From assembly GCA_900547195.1 (NCBI GenBank), contig URFQ01000114.1, forward strand, positions 1 through 5,887: 5,887 nt of DNA, written 5' to 3'. Numbering within the stretch: position 1 is the stretch's first letter; every line of letters starts with the position of its first letter. The notes under the pieces are model-generated. The model saw nothing but the letters and a program-made list of their open reading frames with translations. It did no database searches and was not told the DNA's origin. Position numbers and translations under genes: made by a program. This document shows, one piece after another, positions 1 to 4,652 of this stretch. This DNA is from an uncultured Butyricicoccus sp. (GTDB taxonomy: Bacteria; Bacillota; Clostridia; Oscillospirales; Butyricicoccaceae).

Positions 1-19
1 TTATGGCGGCGGGCGTACT

Positions 20-45
20 TGTCGAAAAACTGTAGTTTTTCGACA
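20..45. repeat. Perfect palindrome downstream of nagA
   Basis: GTCGAAAAAC (21-30) and GTTTTTCGAC (35-44) are perfect 10-bp inverted arms around the loop TGTA, and a T/A pair at 20/45 extends the stem. It lies about 35 bp past the nagA stop codon. On the minus strand no T-run follows the stem, so it is not a classical intrinsic terminator, although the 3' arm itself holds five Ts. It could be a 3'-end stabilising hairpin or one copy of a dispersed intergenic palindrome. The palindrome is seen directly; its role is not known. Confidence 0.6.
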
Positions 46-50
46 GTCTG

Positions 51-74
51 AAGCGATGCCTTTCGGCACCGCTT
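51..74 (-). other. GAAA-tetraloop hairpin after nagA
   Basis: Read on the minus strand, AAGCGGTGCC pairs with GGCATCGCTT (nine Watson-Crick pairs and one G-U) around a GAAA loop, a stable GNRA tetraloop. The stem begins 5 nt after the nagA stop codon, so it would sit at the 3' end of the nag transcript, followed by the palindrome at 20-45. There is no U-tract directly after it. It may protect or define the mRNA end, alone or with the second hairpin. A Rho-independent terminator is possible but not well supported. Confidence 0.5.
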
Positions 75-79
75 CTCTC

Positions 80-1219
80 TCAGAGCATCGGTTTCCCGCA
101 GCAATAGGTCTGCTGCACGCCATAATCCTCATCGAGCACAACAAGGTCGGCGTCATACCCTGCACACAGCCTCCCCTTGCGGCCGTCTATACGCAGGCAG
201 CGCGCCGGATTGATTGTGCAGGCATTCAGCGCCGCGTCAAACGGCACCATGGCCCGCTCGACCAGAATCCGTAGCCCCTGGTTCATACGCAGCGTGCTTC
301 CCGCAATGGTATCCGTGCCTTTGAGACGGGCCAATCCGTCCGCGCCCACTTCGATTGGATGTCCCCCCAGCTCATATTCACCACCGGGCGGGCAATATTT
401 CACCCGCAGCGAATCGGTGATCAGGATCGCGTCATCCCGCCCCTTGGCGGAAAAAAAGTTATTCAAAACCGTCACGTGGGTATGACAGCCATCTCCAATG
501 ATTTCGCCGAACACGCCGTGCAGCCGCAGCGCAGCGCCGACCAGCCCGGGTTCCCGGTGGTGATAAGGCGGCATGCCGTTGTGCACATGGGTCATCGACC
601 GTGCGCCGTTTGCCACCGCTTCCATCACGCGGTCATAATCCGCTGAGGAATGGCCCATGCTGACCACCACGCCGTGGCTGCTGCAATAGCGCGTCAGCGC
701 GAGATCCTTGTCCTCCTCGGGCGCGAGCGTGATGTAGCGGATCAGGCCGTCTGCCGCCTGCTGATAGCGCTGGAACTGCTCGACCGACGCGGGTACAATC
801 GCTTCGGGCGGCTGCGCGCCTTTGCGCTCCATATTCAGGTATGGGCCTTCAAAATGGATGCCCAGGATTTCTGCGCCCTCATACCCCTCACGCACAACCT
901 GCGCGACGCTGCGCACGGCGGGTTCCAATACCTCGGGCAGCTGGGTCACCGTAGTCGGCAGAAGCGCGGTCACTCCCTCTTCCGGGATCGAACGCAGCCA
1001 ATGCCTGAGGCCGTCCGGCTGCGCGTCGTTGGTATCATAGCCGTACGCGCCATGGGTATGCACATCAATAAAACCTGGTACAATGCGCGCATTTCCATAA
1101 TCTTCATCCGCGGGGCGCGCGCCATAGGGCAAAATTTGTTCAATCTTCCCATGTTCGAGCACAAGCTGGTACGGCAGGAACTGCCCGCCGACCCACACCC
1201 GCTTGCTTTGTACAATCAT
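80..1219 (-). CDS. nagA: N-acetylglucosamine-6-phosphate deacetylase (NagA)
   Basis: 379-residue cytosolic amidohydrolase, normal length for the family. It removes acetate from GlcNAc-6-phosphate to give glucosamine-6-phosphate, the substrate of NagB encoded just upstream. The N-terminal PGFIDVHTHG motif (48-57) gives the His-x-His pair H54/H56. E124 in HFEGPY is the usual metal-binding glutamate, H190 (MGHS) and H211 (THVHNG) are the metal and substrate histidines, and D269 (ITDS) is the expected catalytic aspartate. The C-terminal part has NPAR (337-340) and GYDADLVVLD (354-363), typical of the small beta domain of amidohydrolases. The ATG is 12 nt after the nagB stop codon. Its Shine-Dalgarno AAGGGG (1228-1233) overlaps that stop, so translational coupling is likely. 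It is the last gene of the minus-strand operon. Assignment is from conserved motifs and context. Confidence 0.96.
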   Translation of the reverse strand: MIVQSKRVWVGGQFLPYQLVLEHGKIEQILPYGARPADEDYGNARIVPGFIDVHTHGAYGYDTNDAQPDGLRHWLRSIPEEGVTALLPTTVTQLPEVLEPAVRSVAQVVREGYEGAEILGIHFEGPYLNMERKGAQPPEAIVPASVEQFQRYQQAADGLIRYITLAPEEDKDLALTRYCSSHGVVVSMGHSSADYDRVMEAVANGARSMTHVHNGMPPYHHREPGLVGAALRLHGVFGEIIGDGCHTHVTVLNNFFSAKGRDDAILITDSLRVKYCPPGGEYELGGHPIEVGADGLARLKGTDTIAGSTLRMNQGLRILVERAMVPFDAALNACTINPARCLRIDGRKGRLCAGYDADLVVLDEDYGVQQTYCCGKPML

Positions 1220-1231
1220 GATATCGTCCCC

Positions 1232-1957
1232 TTAGACCAGGGACAACGCAGCTTCGTCCGCAATGATGATCGCGTCGTTGTGAAGCTGGAGAATCGAACC
1301 CGGCACCTGCGGGGTGACCGGCCCAAAGCACGATTCCCGAATCGCCCATGCCTTGTCCTCGCCGCTCGCGACCACGAGCACTTTTTTCGCAGTCATGATC
1401 GTGTGGATGCCCATGGAGTACGCGCGGCGCGGCACATCGTCCGCGCTGGCGAAAAAGCGCTTGTTGGCCTCAATGGTCGAGGGCGCCAGATCGACGCAGT
1501 GCGTGCCCTTGGCATAGCGGTCTCCGGGCTCGTTAAAACCGATGTGCCCGTTTCGGCCAATGCCCAGCAGCTGCATATCCACACCGCCAAGGCTTTCCAG
1601 CAGCGCGTCATAGCGTGCGCATTCCTTTTCGGTGTCCGGCTCGGTGCCATCCGGCAGGTTGATGCGCGCCGGATTAATATCCACATGATTAAAGAAATGC
1701 GAATACATGAAATAGTGATAGCTCTGCTCATCTTCCGGTGCAAGGCCGTAATATTCGTCCAGATTGACCGTCGTCACTTCCGAGAAATCCACATCGCCCT
1801 TCTTGTACCACTTCACAAGCTGTTCATAAATCCCAATCGGCGACGAACCGGTAGCAAGCCCCAGCACGGAATCCGGTTTCAAAATGACCTGTGCGGAGAT
1901 AATATTCGCCGCCTTGCGGCTCATATCGTTGTAATCTTTTGCGCGAATAATTTTCAT
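1232..1957 (-). CDS. nagB: Glucosamine-6-phosphate deaminase (NagB)
   Basis: 241-residue cytosolic enzyme that isomerises and deaminates glucosamine-6-phosphate to fructose-6-phosphate plus ammonia, feeding glycolysis. Visible motifs are the phosphate loop GLATGSSP (33-40), NLDEY (65-69, with D67 the expected proton-transfer residue) and GRNGHIGFNEP (134-144, with H138 and E143 active-site residues). N136 sits where the longer E. coli enzyme has Asp; as recalled, Asn-Gly-His is usual in short Gram-positive enzymes. The protein is about 25 residues shorter than the 266-residue E. coli allosteric hexamer at the C-terminus, like the short Bacillus type. A good Shine-Dalgarno AAAGGAG (1964-1970) lies 6 nt before the ATG. 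A strong terminator (2001-2034) separates it from the transporter gene upstream, and I see no good promoter after that terminator, so expression probably depends on read-through. Confidence 0.96.
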   Translation of the reverse strand: MKIIRAKDYNDMSRKAANIISAQVILKPDSVLGLATGSSPIGIYEQLVKWYKKGDVDFSEVTTVNLDEYYGLAPEDEQSYHYFMYSHFFNHVDINPARINLPDGTEPDTEKECARYDALLESLGGVDMQLLGIGRNGHIGFNEPGDRYAKGTHCVDLAPSTIEANKRFFASADDVPRRAYSMGIHTIMTAKKVLVVASGEDKAWAIRESCFGPVTPQVPGSILQLHNDAIIIADEAALSLV

Positions 1958-2000
1958 TTTCTACTCCTTTCAATTTTTCCTAGTATGCCCGATGTACAGG

Positions 2001-2034
2001 AAAAAAATCGGGAGCCCCGTTTTGGGGCTCCCGA
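2001..2034 (-). terminator. Strong intrinsic terminator inside the nag operon
   Basis: TCGGGAGCCCC and GGGGCTCCCGA (2008-2018 and 2024-2034) form a perfect 11-bp GC-rich stem with a 5-nt loop. On the minus strand seven Ts (2001-2007) follow it directly. This is a textbook Rho-independent terminator, about 43 nt after the IICB stop codon and about 43 nt before the nagB start. On the plus strand the following tract is only ACCTTTT, so termination is mainly in the operon direction. It should uncouple transporter and catabolic gene levels. No RAT-like sequence overlaps it. Confidence 0.9.
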
Positions 2035-2076
2035 ACCTTTTCCATCCGGCGGGTTGCGGGAGGTGATCCGCAGGGT

Positions 2077-3576
2077 TTAGAGCATTTTTGCCATTTCGTC
2101 TGCGACGAACTGTACCTTTGTGCCCACAATGACCTGCACCGACTTCTGTGACGGACGGATGATGCCCGCAATGCCGGCAGACTTGATCTTCTTTTCATCC
2201 ACCGCCGTGTAATCCTTGATTTCAAGGCGCAGGCGGGTGATGCAGTTGTCGAGCGATACAATATTGCCCTTGCCGCCAAGGCCCTCCAGAATGGTAGCCG
2301 CAACCGCGGTGAAGTCGTCGTTTGCAAGCACCGCCTTGCTGTCGTCATCGTCGTCGTCCTCGCGGCCCGGGGTCTTAAGGTTCCACTTGGTAATCGCCAC
2401 GCGGAATACGATGTAGAATACCGCGAAGGCGGCAAGACCGAGCGGGAGAATCAGCCAGGTCTTGGCTGCTGCGGGCAGGGAAGCCGAGAAGATCAGGTCG
2501 GTCAGGCCGGCCGAGAAAGAGAAGCCTGCACGGAATCCAAGCGCTACCGCGATCATGGTGAAAATACCGTACAGCAGTGCATAAACCACATACAGAGCCG
2601 GCGCGAGGAACATAAACGCGAATTCAAACGGTTCGGTAACGCCGCAAATGAATGCACAGAGCGCAGCCGAAGCTACAATACCAATGGCCACCTTTTTCTT
2701 ATTGGACTTGGCTGTATGCACCATTGCAAGCGCCGCGCCCGGGATACCGAACATCATGCAGGGGAAGAAGCCGGACATGTACATACCAAGGCTCCAGTTG
2801 ATCGGGGTGCCGGTCAGGCCGACGTCGCCGGTCTGTAAGCCTGCCCAGAAGTTCTGAAGGTCGCCAAGGCCGATGGTATCGAACCAGAACACGTTATTTA
2901 AGGCATGATGCAGGCCGGTGGGGATCAGCAGGCGGTTGAGGAACGCATAGATGCCAGCGCCCACAGTGCCTGCGCCGACAATCGCGTTGCCCACTGCAAC
3001 AAGGGCGCCGAAAATCACCGGCCACACAAAGAGCAGAACCGCTGCTACGACAATCGAAATGACGCCGGTTACGATAGCAACGCAGCGTTTGCCCGAGAAG
3101 AACGACAGCCAATCGGGCAGCTTTGTGTCCTTAAACTTATTATAGCAGGCCGCGCCGATCACGCCGGCCAGAATGCCGATAAATGCGTTTTCAATCTTGC
3201 CAAATGCCAGCATCTTAATCTCATTGTCCGCGATGGACGGCATGATGGTGGTGACAACGCCCGTATTCAGCAGTTTGGTCATCATCAGCCAGGAAACCAG
3301 GCCCGCGAGACCCGCTGTGCCGTCTTTATCCTTGGCCATACCGACTGCAACGCCGACCGCGAACAGCCATGCCATATTGTCGATCAGCGCGCCGCCCGCC
3401 TTAATCAGGAAAAAGCCGATGGTGTATGCGAACCCGCTGGCGGTATAGCCGTTGACCTCGCCGGCCATCGCAGCCGGTGCGAGTGCATAGCCAAGACCCA
3501 TCAGAATGCCGCAAATCGGAAGTACGGCGACGGGCAGCATGAGCGATTTGCCGAGTTTCTGCAAATACTTCATCAT
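2077..3576 (-). CDS. nagE: PTS GlcNAc-type permease, IICB (NagE-like)
   Basis: 499-residue membrane protein of the glucose/GlcNAc PTS family. Residues 1 to about 400 form the IIC channel with roughly ten hydrophobic segments. It contains NRLLIPTGLHHALN (214-227), MSGFFPCMMFGIPGAALAM (267-285) and the substrate-site loop GVTEPFEF (312-319). The IIC end NLKTPGRED (399-407) resembles E. coli NagE as recalled. A linker with six aspartates in a row (407-412) leads to a IIB domain (about 420-499) with the phospho-cysteine C445 in DNCITRLRL. It takes up GlcNAc and delivers it as GlcNAc-6-phosphate. E. coli NagE is about 648 residues with a fused IIA domain; here the protein ends after IIB and IIA is a separate gene upstream. 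A GlcNAc substrate is favoured by similarity and by the downstream nagBA; glucose or glucosamine is possible. The start is ATGATG with AAAGGGG (3587-3593) 10 nt upstream. Confidence 0.93.
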   Translation of the reverse strand: MMKYLQKLGKSLMLPVAVLPICGILMGLGYALAPAAMAGEVNGYTASGFAYTIGFFLIKAGGALIDNMAWLFAVGVAVGMAKDKDGTAGLAGLVSWLMMTKLLNTGVVTTIMPSIADNEIKMLAFGKIENAFIGILAGVIGAACYNKFKDTKLPDWLSFFSGKRCVAIVTGVISIVVAAVLLFVWPVIFGALVAVGNAIVGAGTVGAGIYAFLNRLLIPTGLHHALNNVFWFDTIGLGDLQNFWAGLQTGDVGLTGTPINWSLGMYMSGFFPCMMFGIPGAALAMVHTAKSNKKKVAIGIVASAALCAFICGVTEPFEFAFMFLAPALYVVYALLYGIFTMIAVALGFRAGFSFSAGLTDLIFSASLPAAAKTWLILPLGLAAFAVFYIVFRVAITKWNLKTPGREDDDDDDSKAVLANDDFTAVAATILEGLGGKGNIVSLDNCITRLRLEIKDYTAVDEKKIKSAGIAGIIRPSQKSVQVIVGTKVQFVADEMAKML

Positions 3577-3594
3577 AATGTGAGAACCCCTTTC

Positions 3595-3696
3595 TTAATC
3601 TGGCTTCCGGTGCATCCCTATTGCGCCGGAGGCCTTGTTCCGTTTTTCAGCCGGCGCCGCCGAAATGGCGCCGGCTGTTCTTCCAGAATGCGTCAT
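3595..3696 (-). CDS. Possible 33-residue small ORF between IIA and IICB
   Basis: An ATG at 3694-3696 opens a 33-codon frame ending in TAA at 3595-3597. It is preceded by a very purine-rich stretch with GAGGAG (3704-3709) at an ideal 7-nt spacing. The stop lies 18 nt before the IICB start and overlaps its ribosome-binding region, as expected for an operon gene. The predicted peptide is hydrophilic, Ala/Gly/Arg/Lys-rich, with no membrane segment and no motif I recognise. Against it: it is very short, it is built largely over GC-rich hairpins, and an overlapping ATG (3698-3700) opens another 17-codon frame. The strong ribosome site without another obvious start is the main argument. It could be a translated spacer that controls IICB translation rather than a functional protein. 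Confidence 0.3.
   Translation of the reverse strand: MTHSGRTAGAISAAPAEKRNKASGAIGMHRKPD
3602..3634 (-). other. Hairpin just upstream of the IICB ribosome site
   Basis: GGCTTCCGG (3602-3610) faces CCGGAGGCC (3626-3634), giving eight Watson-Crick pairs with one internal mismatch on the minus strand around a 15-nt loop. It ends shortly before the AAAGGGG of the IICB gene. It is not followed by a U-tract and so is not a terminator. It may affect ribosome access or mRNA stability. Confidence 0.4.
3648..3677 (-). other. GC-rich 11-bp hairpin in the IIA-IICB gap
   Basis: CAGCCGGCGCC (3648-3658) and GGCGCCGGCTG (3667-3677) are perfect inverted arms around an 8-nt loop. On the minus strand the stem is followed by AAAAACGG, not by Ts, so it does not look like a terminator for the operon. 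It is a likely mRNA-stability or segmental-expression element, and it also falls inside the possible small ORF. The structure is seen directly; the role is inferred. Confidence 0.55.
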
Positions 3697-3745
3697 CCAT
3701 CCTCTCCTCTCTCCATTGTCCGAGCCCTTTTCTAATCTTATCTTA

Positions 3746-3768
3746 CAGCCGCAGCCATGCTGCGCCTG
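3746..3768 (-). other. Hairpin just after the IIA stop codon
   Basis: CGCAGC (3750-3755) and GCTGCG (3759-3764) pair around a 3-nt loop. Three more pairs (3746-3748 with 3766-3768) follow beyond one mismatch. It lies 8 nt after the IIA stop codon. The downstream minus-strand sequence is GCTGTAAGATAAG, without a U-tract. It could protect the IIA message from 3' decay; termination is not supported. Confidence 0.4.
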
Positions 3769-3776
3769 AAAAGAAA

Positions 3777-4262
3777 CTATGGTTTTACCGTGATGACCTC
3801 GTCTTCCGGCGCGACCTGCCGGCCAGCAAATGTCTCCACTTCGGAAAATGCGTCCGCATTGCACACCACCACCGGCGTGATGATTTCCCGGCCAGCCGCA
3901 CGAATGGCATCCAGGTCAGCCTCAATCATCAGGTCGCCTTTACTGACCTTCTGGCCATCGACCACATGCATGGTAAACGGCTTGCCTTCCAGCGAAACTG
4001 TTTCCAGACCGATGTGGACTAGCACCTCGACGCCGTCCGCAGTCGTCATCGCCACGGCATGCCCGGTCTGGAATGCCATCGTTACCTCGCCGTCTGCCGG
4101 GGCGTACACGTTTCCGTCCGCCGGGATGATTGCTACCCCCTTGCCGAGAAGCCCGTCCGCGAAGGTGGGATCCGGCACACGGCTGAGCGGTACGCACTCC
4201 CCCTTCATCGGCGCAGCGAGGCCAAATGTTTTTTTCTTAAAAAGGCTAAAAATACCAGCCAC
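3777..4262 (-). CDS. Free-standing PTS IIA, glucose (Crr) type
   Basis: 161-residue cytosolic phosphocarrier that receives phosphate from HPr and passes it to a IIB domain, most likely that of the IICB permease encoded next in the operon. It is almost the same length as E. coli IIAGlc (169). H83 in LVHIGLETVSL is the expected phosphorylated histidine, and H68 in TGHAVAM is the second active-site histidine. APMKGECVPL (17-26) and PADGEV (55-60) match the beta-sandwich fold, and ITPVVVCN (128-135) matches the family C-terminal motif. The start is GTG (4260-4262), with AAAGGA (4272-4277) 9 nt upstream; the two nearby ATGs are out of frame. It is the first gene after the leader terminator, so it is directly under RAT control. 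In E. coli NagE this domain is fused to the permease. Confidence 0.93.
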   Translation of the reverse strand: MAGIFSLFKKKTFGLAAPMKGECVPLSRVPDPTFADGLLGKGVAIIPADGNVYAPADGEVTMAFQTGHAVAMTTADGVEVLVHIGLETVSLEGKPFTMHVVDGQKVSKGDLMIEADLDAIRAAGREIITPVVVCNADAFSEVETFAGRQVAPEDEVITVKP

Positions 4263-4311
4263 TGCATCTCATCCTTTCATATTCTGTAAGTAGTTTATTA
4301 TGCGCAAATAC

Positions 4312-4368
4312 AAAATAAAAAACCAAATTTACAAACCAGGAGCGATGTCCGTTTGAAAATTTGGTTTT
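4312..4368 (-). terminator. Leader terminator (attenuator) of the nag operon
   Basis: On the minus strand AAAACCAAATTT (4357-4368) pairs perfectly with AAATTTGGTTTT (4319-4330). The stem continues past one T/T mismatch with CAAAC/GTTTG (4351-4355 and 4332-4336) around a 14-nt loop. A T-rich tract, TTTTTTATTTT (4312-4322), follows, sharing its first Ts with the stem. It lies in the roughly 187-nt leader between the promoter and the IIA start. Six bases of its 5' arm (AAAACC, 4363-4368) are also the 3' end of the RAT element, so the two structures exclude each other. The stem is A/T-rich, which should make it easy to prevent when the RAT is held by protein. Confidence 0.92.
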
Positions 4369-4391
4369 GCCTGCTTGACCAGTAACAATCC
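4363..4391 (-). promoter_or_regulatory. RAT element (LicT/BglG-type ribonucleic antiterminator)
   Basis: This 29-nt element on the minus strand begins GGATTGTTACTG and ends GCAGGCAAAACC, with only the five apical bases GTCAA between. From memory of the bgl and licT/sac leaders, the flanks match the BglG/LicT/SacY consensus fully: GG...CC closing pairs, the internal-loop bases, and a CTG/CAG apical stem with a 6-nt loop. Antiterminator dimers of this family bind the folded RAT and so stop the overlapping terminator from forming. The overlap is the six bases AAAACC (4363-4368). Placement, about 58 nt after the predicted start of transcription and directly before the terminator, is classical. 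It marks this operon as controlled by antitermination. Confidence 0.95.
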
Positions 4392-4418
4392 GGTTATTCA
4401 GTTGCTTCATCCGGAACC

Positions 4419-4436
4419 CGCCGCCACACAGCGGCG
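4419..4436 (-). other. 5' leader hairpin of the nag transcript
   Basis: On the minus strand CGCCGC and GCGGCG pair perfectly around the loop TGTGTG. It starts about 12 nt after the predicted transcription start and ends 27 nt before the RAT. It has no U-tract. A stable hairpin so near the 5' end may shield the message from 5'-end-dependent decay or keep the leader from misfolding with the RAT. The role is inferred. Confidence 0.5.
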
Positions 4437-4455
4437 ATTTCCTTTCGTTGCCATC

Positions 4456-4484
4456 ACTATAACACCATCTGATATGGTTGTCAA
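4456..4484 (-). promoter_or_regulatory. Sigma-A promoter of the nag PTS operon
   Basis: On the minus strand the -35 box is TTGACA (4479-4484), a perfect consensus, and the -10 box is TATAGT (4456-4461), one base from consensus, with a 17-bp spacer. Transcription should begin near 4448-4449, giving a leader of about 187 nt that carries the 5' hairpin, the RAT and the terminator before the IIA gene. A strong promoter followed by a conditional terminator is the standard design of RAT-controlled operons. The spacer also contains the inverted repeat ACCAT/ATGGT (4464-4478). Confidence 0.92.
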
Positions 4485-4492
4485 CGCCCTTT

Positions 4493-4514
4493 TGTGATTT
4501 TCGCCTATTTCACA
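4493..4514. promoter_or_regulatory. Inverted repeat between the divergent promoters
   Basis: TGTGA (4493-4497) and TCACA (4510-4514) are perfect 5-bp inverted arms with 12 bp between them. They begin 9 bp upstream of the -35 box of the nag promoter and lie about 60 bp from the epimerase promoter. The arms are CRP-like, but CRP sites have 6 bp between arms, so it is not a normal CRP site. It may be an operator for an unknown regulator or chance. Confidence 0.25.
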
Positions 4515-4575
4515 GAACTCCCCGCCAGTTCTTTGTCTATCTTCCACAAACCTGCGTATTTTCCCGTTGCAGGGC

Positions 4576-4603
4576 TTGCCTCCATCTATCTTTGCTTTAT
4601 AAT
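4576..4603 (+). promoter_or_regulatory. Sigma-A promoter of the epimerase gene
   Basis: The -10 box TATAAT (4598-4603) is a perfect consensus; the -35 box TTGCCT (4576-4581) is weaker, with a 16-bp spacer. Transcription should start near 4610, giving a leader of about 43 nt before the ATG at 4653. That start point makes the upstream in-frame ATG at 4494 untranslatable. The leader holds only a small GCCC/GGGC hairpin (4619-4632) and no RAT-like sequence, so this gene seems not to be under the same antitermination control. Confidence 0.8.
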
Positions 4604-4652
4604 GGGAATTAATACAACGCCCGGCATTGGGCAGCGATTGGAGGAAGGCTCT

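Noticed and set aside
2035..2076. Second RAT before the internal terminator
   Set aside because: The minus-strand sequence between the IICB stop and the stem has no GGATTGTTACTG or GCAGGCAAAACC-like segments.
650..2080. Long open frame on the plus strand opposite nagA and nagB
   Set aside because: It is antisense to two genes with full catalytic motifs, has no good ribosome site, and its His/Arg-rich translation shows no family motif. It results from the GC-rich codon pattern of the true genes.
2341..2361. Near-tandem GAC/GAT codons in IICB as a microsatellite or frameshift site
   Set aside because: The frame is intact on both sides and the aspartate run sits in the flexible IIC-IIB linker, where acidic residues are normal (E. 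coli NagE also has an acidic linker).
2905..3735. Open frame of 276 codons on the plus strand opposite IICB
   Set aside because: It lies over the membrane domain of the permease, gives a polar His/Asn/Arg-rich product without motifs, and has no supporting promoter or ribosome site.
4338..4358. Possible CcpA cre site around CAAACGGACATC
   Set aside because: Only the central CG and a few flanking bases fit; both ends fail. The sequence is explained by the inner stem and loop of the leader terminator.
4400..4453. Very short leader ORFs in the nag 5' region (an ATG at 4451-4453 and a GTG within the 5' hairpin)
   Set aside because: The ATG lies upstream of the predicted transcription start, and the GTG frame is 11 codons with a poorly spaced ribosome site inside a hairpin. 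Control is explained by the RAT without a leader peptide.
4532..4550. TTTGT-N9-ACAAA repeat as a NagR (GntR-type) operator
   Set aside because: Only a half-site-like TAGACAA is present on one strand; the palindrome expected for a dre/NagR box is missing.
4494..4652. 53-residue N-terminal extension of the epimerase
   Set aside because: The in-frame ATG at 4494 lies upstream of the TATAAT promoter (4598-4603) and overlaps the nag regulatory region. The ATG at 4653 has a strong ribosome site and the family-typical N-terminus.
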